NCBI GenBank assembly: GCA_010279815.1
Contig: QEOQ01000316.1
Span: 1,202,956-1,266,955, forward strand
Length of the DNA stretch: 64,000 nucleotides
Direction: 5' to 3'
Source: Brachionus plicatilis
Taxonomy: Eukaryota > Rotifera > Eurotatoria > Ploima > Brachionidae
Below the pieces are notes generated by a model. It searched no databases. It saw only the letters and a program-made list of their open reading frames with translations, and was not told the origin of the DNA. Shown one piece after another: positions 58,851-64,000 of this stretch; position 1 is the stretch's first letter; each line of letters starts with the position of its first letter. A program made the translations under genes and the position numbers.

Positions 58851-59577
58851 AAAAATAAAAAAAAAAAAAAACAATTCATATACTCCTTCATACTTCATAT
58901 ACTAAATATACTATTTATTTTATATTATTTTAGCTTTTTTTCCTATTAAGGTTTGAGGAATTTAAGAAAAGATAAAAACATCAGCGATGATTTAAAAACA
59001 ATTCGAACATTTTTAAAATTTAATCTTGTTTTATAAAAGTTGAAACGTCAAATAATGCAAAATATATTTTTTTAGCATTAAGAAATGAATGGTTCAATAA
59101 AAAATAAAATTTTTTTGCTAAAATTTTTTTATTTGCGTTATTATAAATTGTTCTAATGTTTTAATAATAACTTAGGAAATTTAAATCTCAATTCGGTTTT
59201 TAGCTAAACTGACCTTGTATGGTAATATATATATAATATATAGAATTAAAAAAAAAAACACTTTATTACTAGCTTCTAAGGCATATTTGTACTTGGAACA
59301 AATAATTGTGCACCTTCAAACCATTCTGAACGCAAATTAATCCATTCTTTAGAAAAATAATCAAAAAATTATTTGTTGGATGAATTAGTCTCAATGTTTT
59401 TTTTTTAATTTTTTTAAAAATAATTGATATAGCATAATATTTGGGAAAGCTTTCCAAGAATCCTATAGTTAATTACAAATTTTTTTGTTGAAATCAAAAA
59501 TTTTTTTCATTCTAGAAATTTCAAAATTAAAAATTATCTTAATATTGAATTAAATAATTAAATTGCAACTCACCATA
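58851..59577. other. AT-rich spacer
   Basis: Low-complexity. A 62-codon minus frame at 59269-59457 looks accidental. Confidence 0.5.
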
Positions 59578-59586
59578 ATAAACTAT

Positions 59587-60512
59587 GGGAGGTATTTAAT
59601 CGATCTCTAAAATTACTTGATCGATCACTAATATTTTTCTATCTCTTATTTTACTAAATACCCTTAACTTATATTTGTTAATCTGTCTCCTAAATTAAAT
59701 AAAACAGCAACTAATTTTACTTAAATTATCTCTTATTTTTATTTATTAAATTGATTTAAAAAAAAAATATTTATAAAAAATTTCAAAAAATTTCAAATAA
59801 AATAATATCTTATAAGTTTACGTTTACGATACTGAGCTAGGTAGTTATACAATTGCTTCTCAGTTGGAACTTGTAAATCGGTCTTGATATTTTCTTTTTT
59901 TTTTTTTTCTATTTCCTCCTCGATTTTATTTAGAAGGACAAGCGGTAATTGAACACCTTTTTCTAGTAAGTCCTCTATATATTCCTTGGTCTCTTTGTTA
60001 ATACCATGCCCAGTGTTGGCAATCTAAACAGTCTTTGGATGCTTCTTGATCGTCGAATGTTCTCTCATAGATCCAGTTCTTCCTGGTTCTTTTCTTTTTA
60101 TTGGATTCTTAAACCTCGTCTTCAGATTCTGATTCAGAAGTTACATAGTCATCAACTACTCGATACTCCCTATCAGACATTTCAATACTTTGAAAAAACT
60201 TAGATCACTTTAGATCATCTTCAAATATCCACAAAAAAAAACTCTCACATGAGATAAATAAATTAAATCAAGAGATAATTTCAACTGTTCATTAATTAAG
60301 TTAAGAGCTATATTCAACTCAGGATACATAAATATTAATTTTTAGAGACAGTTAATTAATCATATTAATCGAATAAATAAAATTATAGATAGAAAAAATA
60401 AAATAATATATTTTGTTAAGTGATCGTTTAAGTAATGTAAGAGATCGATTAATAATACCCCTTTTGTTAAGTGATCGTTTAAGTAATGTAAGAGATCGAT
60501 TAATAATACCCC
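59587..60512. mobile_element. Mutator-like (MULE) element with 9-bp target duplication
   Basis: A 926-bp element is flanked by ATAAACTAT at 59578-59586 and 60513-60521, a perfect 9-bp direct repeat as expected for MULEs. Its inverted termini start GGGAGGTATTTAATCGATCT (left) and GGGGTATTATTAATCGATCT (right, reverse strand), and similarity continues through ACGATCAC. The right end carries a tandem duplication of its terminal unit of about 53 bp. Inside lies the minus-strand pseudogene at 60180-59793. Element and ends are seen directly; family is inferred from the TSD length plus the protein. Confidence 0.8.
59793..60180 (-). pseudogene. Truncated MULE-type transposon protein
   Basis: The ATG at 60180 opens an acidic N terminus (MSDREYRVVDDYVTSESESE). 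After a frameshift near 60110 it continues through a basic patch and 'NWIYERTFDDQEASKDCL', a truncated zinc-binding domain. A last open segment ('NKETKEYIEDLLEKGVQLPL', 'PTEKQLYNYLAQYRKRKL') is like the region preceding the MULE transposase core. No DDE core is present. It shares layout with the remnant at 18900-19316. Frame breaks and the missing core make it non-functional. Confidence 0.6.
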
Positions 60513-60670
60513 ATAAACTATAAGTTTTTGAAATATATATTAAGATTTAAAAACCGTAAAAGAAAAGGCAGTTTTTACAAAGAAATTGCTTTGGTCTCAA
60601 TAGAATCGTCCGATGCTGCTAAATTAGCTGCAAAAAAGTATTAAGAAAACAGTCAAATCCGGTAGAATGG

Positions 60671-60885
60671 GCATCTTGAAGTTTAGGATCAAAAAAATCA
60701 GATCAAAAAGTAATTTTGTTTATAACTTTTGAATGGTATTTGATTAAATCTCCTTGCAAAATGCTAAATAATGCAAAAAACATGCTGAATATTAGAATAG
60801 GCTCTGCAAAAACTCTGCAATTAAATTGCGCAGTTGAATTAAATACTTTTTAATGACATGCATTTTCCTGCAAAATTGCAGAGTT
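60671..60885 (+). repeat. Single-arm copy of the inner foldback family
   Basis: GCATCTTGAAGTTTAGGATC through AAAATGCTAAATAATGCAA and CTCTGCAAAAACTCTGCAAT to GACATGCATTTTCCTGC matches, at high identity, the reverse complement of the right arm of the element at 62247-62841. The second arm is missing, so it is a solo or deleted copy. Confidence 0.8.
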
Positions 60886-61806
60886 TTTTCTGATCACTAA
60901 AAAAAAATTTATTTTTTCATAAATTAGATGCTTTTTTGATCACGAAATATGTGATCATTGATCACTGATCACATTCTGGACATGATCCCTAATAAAAAGC
61001 CACCTAAATAACGAGTGGACAAGATCTTTACTAATTTTTTTCAAAATTTAAAATCAGACTGATCCTAGCTTTAAAATAAATAAAAATTATATTATAAAGT
61101 TGAATTTTCGATAAGTTGTTAGTAAAAAATGTACGAAACCATCAAAAAAGATTTGTACAGCTTTGTAAAAAGTTGAAGTTGTAAGGTGATTCACTGGTCT
61201 TGGATACAAAAAAAATTCCGTTTCTAGTTGGCTAGATTTTATAGAAAAAGATAAAACTTTCAAGAGAAAAATGGTGGTGGCAAATTGAAGTTTGAGATCA
61301 AGATCAATAGATCGAAATATTAATTTTAATATTTGTTTAATAATAGAGAAAAAATAAATTTTTTCCAAAGCAATTACTTGACATGTCATGTTAAGTTTAT
61401 TTTCATATTTAAAATTGTTTAAAATGTTCCTTTTTATTGAACTTTAATGGGTTTAAATATTTTAATTGATTTAAATGAAAACTTACTTTTAAAGGCAAAA
61501 AAATTTACTGTTTTAAAATTTAAAATTTATTTTATTGAAAAAAAATTAAATTATTTCAGTTTGACTGAATTGATATAAAAGTTATAAATTTAAATTTGTG
61601 AATTAACTTAACCTGAATTATTTAAAATATTGATTGTTTTTTTAAATAAATTAGATATCAATCATTTTGATGTTAATTTGATAATGAACCATTATTAGAC
61701 ATAACATGTCTAGTAATGTTTAGTAATTATTTCTTAAAAATTATCAAAATAATTAGATTAATTAAGTTTTAAAATTTTAAATGATCGTTTTGATCTTAAA
61801 ATTTGA
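60886..61806. other. AT-rich spacer
   Basis: No gene supported. A minus-strand 100-codon ATG frame at 61087-61389 has a mixed composition and might be a relic, but it has no recognised motif. A palindrome AGACATAACATGTCT lies near 61698. Confidence 0.45.
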
Positions 61807-61927
61807 TCTGAAACTACAATTTGCCAAAGTGGTAAACCTGCTAAAATTGCGACGAAACTAATGGTTGCTAAACTTAGCGCCTATTTCAATCATGAATCGG
61901 GTCAACATGTCTCCCTTGGTGATTGTA

Positions 61928-63286
61928 CCGTAATGCCTTGCCCCCTAATGCATTGCACTTTAAACCAGAATTCTGGATTTTAATGCTGCATTTAACCCAA
62001 TTTTTTTTCCAGATACGCTGCGACTAAAAATGCTGCAGTTAATGTCAAAATTTTGGTATAAATGCCGCATTAAATAAGCAAAAAATAATAAAAATATATT
62101 TTACTTTTTTTTTAAAATTTGAAACACAAAAAATGTTGTTCGGACATAATGCATGCATGTAAAGTTAAAATTTTTATGCGTCACGAAATTTTATTTAAAT
62201 TGATAAAAAAAACGGTATCTTAATAAAAAAAATGGCATAAAATTTAGCATCTTGAAGTTTAGGATCAAAAAAATCAAATCAAAAAGTAATTTTTTTATAA
62301 TTTTTGAATGGTATTTGATTGAATCTCTCTGCAAAATGCTAAATAATGCAAAAAACATGCTGAATCTTAGAAAAGACTCTGCAAAATCTCTGCAATTTCA
62401 GAAAAGTACAATTTTTGATCAAATTTCAAGCGCTCAACCTTGCTCAAACATTTTTAAATGCGCAATTATATTTCATTGCATTTTTAGAAATTACAATCCA
62501 TTTTCAAAAGTTTAAAAATAAAGCTTTGAAATATTAAAAAAATTAAAAATCTGCGATGAAATATAATTGCGCATCTATAAATGTTTGAGCAAGATTGAGC
62601 GCTTAATATTTGATCAAAAATTTTACTTTGCTTCAATTTTGCAGGAAAATGCATGTCATTAAAAAGTATTTAATTCAACTGCGCAATTTAATTGCAGAGT
62701 TTTTGCAGAACCTATTCTAATATTCAGCCTGTTTTTTGCATTATTTAGCATTTTGCAGAGAGATTTAATCAAGTACCATTCAAAAATTATAAAAAAATTA
62801 CTTTTTGATCTGATTTTTTTGATTTAAAACTTCAAGATGGCTAAAATTTTCCGTATAAAAATTATTTGTTTTTAAAAAAAATTATATGAATTATATTTTT
62901 AGCATGATCTTTTTTTTTATTTTGAATGCTGCAGTTATGAATATAATTGTAAGAATTATGGTAATAGTTATAAAAATTATAAAAAAAAATTGGACACTTA
63001 AAAGCGTTAAAAATGAATTTAATAAACTAGCAACAAAACTCAAAATTTTAACTTTACATGCATGCATTATGTCCGAACAACATTTTTTGTGTTTCAAATT
63101 TTAAAAAAATAGAAAAATATATTTTTATTATTTTTTGCTTATTTAATGCGGCATTTATACCAAAATTTTGACATTAACTGCAGCATTTTTAGTCGCAGCG
63201 TATCTGGAAAAAAAATTGGGTTAAATGCATGCATTAAAATCCAGAATTCTGAAAATAAATGCCGCATTAGGGGCAAGGCATTACGG
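61928..63286. mobile_element. TA-flanked foldback element (MITE) inserted in the mariner copy
   Basis: Arms of about 245 bp (61928-62173 and 63043-63286) begin CCGTAATGCCTTGCCCC and are mirrored at high identity, including TGCGGCATTTATACC and CATGCATTATGTCCG segments. TA occurs directly outside both ends (61926-61927, 63287-63288), as expected for a Tc1/mariner-mobilised element. It splits the transposase reading frame. The interior contains another element (62247-62841) plus about 200 bp of unique sequence. It encodes no protein of its own that I can see. Confidence 0.85.
62247..62841. mobile_element. Second foldback element nested inside the first
   Basis: Starts GCATCTTGAAGTTTAGGATC and ends CTTCAAGATGGC, with TA on both sides (62245-62246, 62842-62843). 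The inverted arms of roughly 230-290 bp nearly meet, through motifs CTGCAAAATGCTAAATAATG, GATCAAATTTCAAGCGCTCA and GCGCAATTATATTTC. A one-arm relative lies at 60671-60885. Confidence 0.82.
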
Positions 63287-63288
63287 TA

Positions 63289-63652
63289 TTAAGAAACGAC
63301 TTGATTAAAGAATATTGTCAGGATGGCAATTATGTATTTTGGCCCGACTAAGCATCATTTCATTATGCAAATATGGTACAGAATTATATGTTAGATAAAC
63401 ATATAAGGTATGTTGCCAAAGAAATGAATCCAGCAAATGTACCAAAAGCACGACCAATCGAAGATTGTTGGGCAAATTTGAAAGCTAAAGTATATGAGGG
63501 TGATTGGAAGGCCAAAAATCTGAAGAAACTCGAAAACAAAATTTGCACTTGCCTGAGCAATATGGACCCAAAGGTTTTACAAGACGATGCCAAGACTGTT
63601 CGCTCTAGGCTCGATTTCATACGTCGTCATGAAGTTCAATACCTTAACTGAT
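63289..63652 (+). pseudogene. Tc1/mariner transposase, C-terminal catalytic part
   Basis: The frame reads YCQDGNYVFWPD, in which the final D is the second catalytic aspartate. An in-frame TAA follows immediately, then ASFHYANMVQ, 'KEMNPANVPKARPIEDCW', where E is the third catalytic residue, and 'NLKAKVYEGDW'. The segment from 63373 stays open to the stop at 63649-63651. The 5' portion, including the first D, is missing. The premature stop and the upstream interruption mean it is inactive. The visible part is typical of metazoan DDE Tc1/mariner transposases. Confidence 0.85.
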
Positions 63653-63810
63653 AATATTTTTTCAAAAAACGAGGGTTCATTTATAATTAAAAAAAAATTT
63701 AAGTCTTTGTTAAATAAAAATTTTTTATGATAAAATTAATTTTGTGCCATTTTTATTCTACAGCTGTTACTAGCCTATCAAATATGCGGGATAAATATGG
63801 TTGCACTGTA

Positions 63811-64000
63811 AATTGCCAAAGAAAAAATTAAACTTTTTTTATTTAAAAATTTGTATTTACTTAAAATCAAAATTAATATAATTACTTTAAATGATTACAT
63901 AATTGCTTGTCCCACATGGAGCTAACATTTTTAAACAGAATAAATAGAATATAGAAAAGAAAAAAAAAAAGCGACCAAATCGAATCTGTTGAGAATATTG
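63811..64000. other. Terminal AT-rich flank
   Basis: Nothing identified between the mariner end and the window edge. Confidence 0.5.

Larger units (their letters stand above)
61807..63808 (+). mobile_element. Tc1/mariner-type element, decayed and interrupted
   Basis: Fragments of one transposase flank the insertion at 61928-63286. The 5' fragment (61807-61925, frame 'SGKPAKIATKLMVAKLSAYF') resembles an N-terminal helix-turn-helix region. The 3' fragment is the catalytic end at 63289-63652. At the right, TTTGATAGGC-type sequence leads to GGTTGCACTG at 63799-63808 followed by TA, consistent with a mariner terminal repeat and its TA target. The matching left terminus was not found, so the 5' end is truncated. 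Family is inferred from the protein motifs and TA. Confidence 0.65.

Noticed and set aside
61087..61389. 100-codon minus ORF
   Set aside because: Longest unexplained ATG frame near the transposons, but no motif recognised; could be relic transposon sequence.
62886..63104. ORFs of 68-72 codons on both strands
   Set aside because: They fall inside the foldback element and partly inside its arm; not independent genes.
1..64000. CRISPR arrays, operons, bacterial genes
   Set aside because: No direct-repeat/spacer arrays and no polycistronic layout; introns and protein families are animal.
1..64000. tRNA or rRNA genes
   Set aside because: I looked for cloverleaf-like GC-rich patches and found none that I could fold convincingly by eye.

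Overview
The window is strongly AT-rich eukaryotic (animal) DNA. Genes are compact, with small introns (about 50-65 bp for most, a few of 0.5-2 kb) and long AT-rich spacers. Nuclear receptor HNF4, a PDLIM/Zasp-type PDZ protein, SUEL-type lectins, a mucin-type WxxW domain, neuropeptide-like secreted proteins and an SLC25A51-type mitochondrial carrier point to a metazoan. The base composition, short introns and paralogue clusters would suit a monogonont rotifer such as Brachionus. That assignment is inference; the window holds no rRNA or mitochondrial marker.

Layout. 1-10 kb: an SLC25A51-like mitochondrial NAD carrier (-), an extracellular-looking WxxW plus WD40 protein (-), fragments of small secreted genes, and a 78-aa Gly/Met/Tyr-rich protein with a predicted double-acylation N terminus. 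10-13.5 kb: a five-exon CCDC157 homologue (-). 15.9-23.8 kb: three relatives of CASC3/Barentsz, a core exon junction complex factor, with repeats and decayed transposons between them. One copy carries the SELOR motifs and the C-terminal block. The other two form a head-to-head pair that appears to have lost complementary parts. 26.4-31 kb: a PDZ gene converging on a one-TM protein, then a two-exon secreted, neuropeptide-like precursor. 31-37 kb: gene-poor, with foldback repeats. 37.3-39.3 kb: an eIF4G/DAP5-like MIF4G-MA3-W2 protein. 40.2-46 kb: two divergent lectin genes with related SUEL-like domains, one a mucin-like membrane protein and one secreted. 48.4-53.3 kb: four-exon HNF4 (+) with a higher-order tandem repeat in one intron. 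54.2-55.7 kb: seven-exon ZRSR2 (-), head-to-head with a five-exon SLC7 cationic amino acid transporter (+) at 56.3-58.5 kb. 58.5-64 kb: a transposon graveyard. It holds a small MULE-like element with a 9-bp target duplication, and a Tc1/mariner copy broken by a TA-flanked foldback element that itself carries a second TA-flanked foldback element.

Several genes act in RNA processing or translation: CASC3 paralogues (exon junction complex), ZRSR2 (3' splice-site recognition) and the eIF4G-like protein (initiation). Nothing here shows that the locus is functionally organised, and animal gene neighbourhoods are usually not. The clearest biological story is the CASC3 triplet with reciprocal domain loss. 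The clearest structural story is the nested transposon stack. All exon models come from GT-AG boundaries and reading-frame phase read by eye. They give intact frames and family-consistent proteins but are not supported by transcripts.
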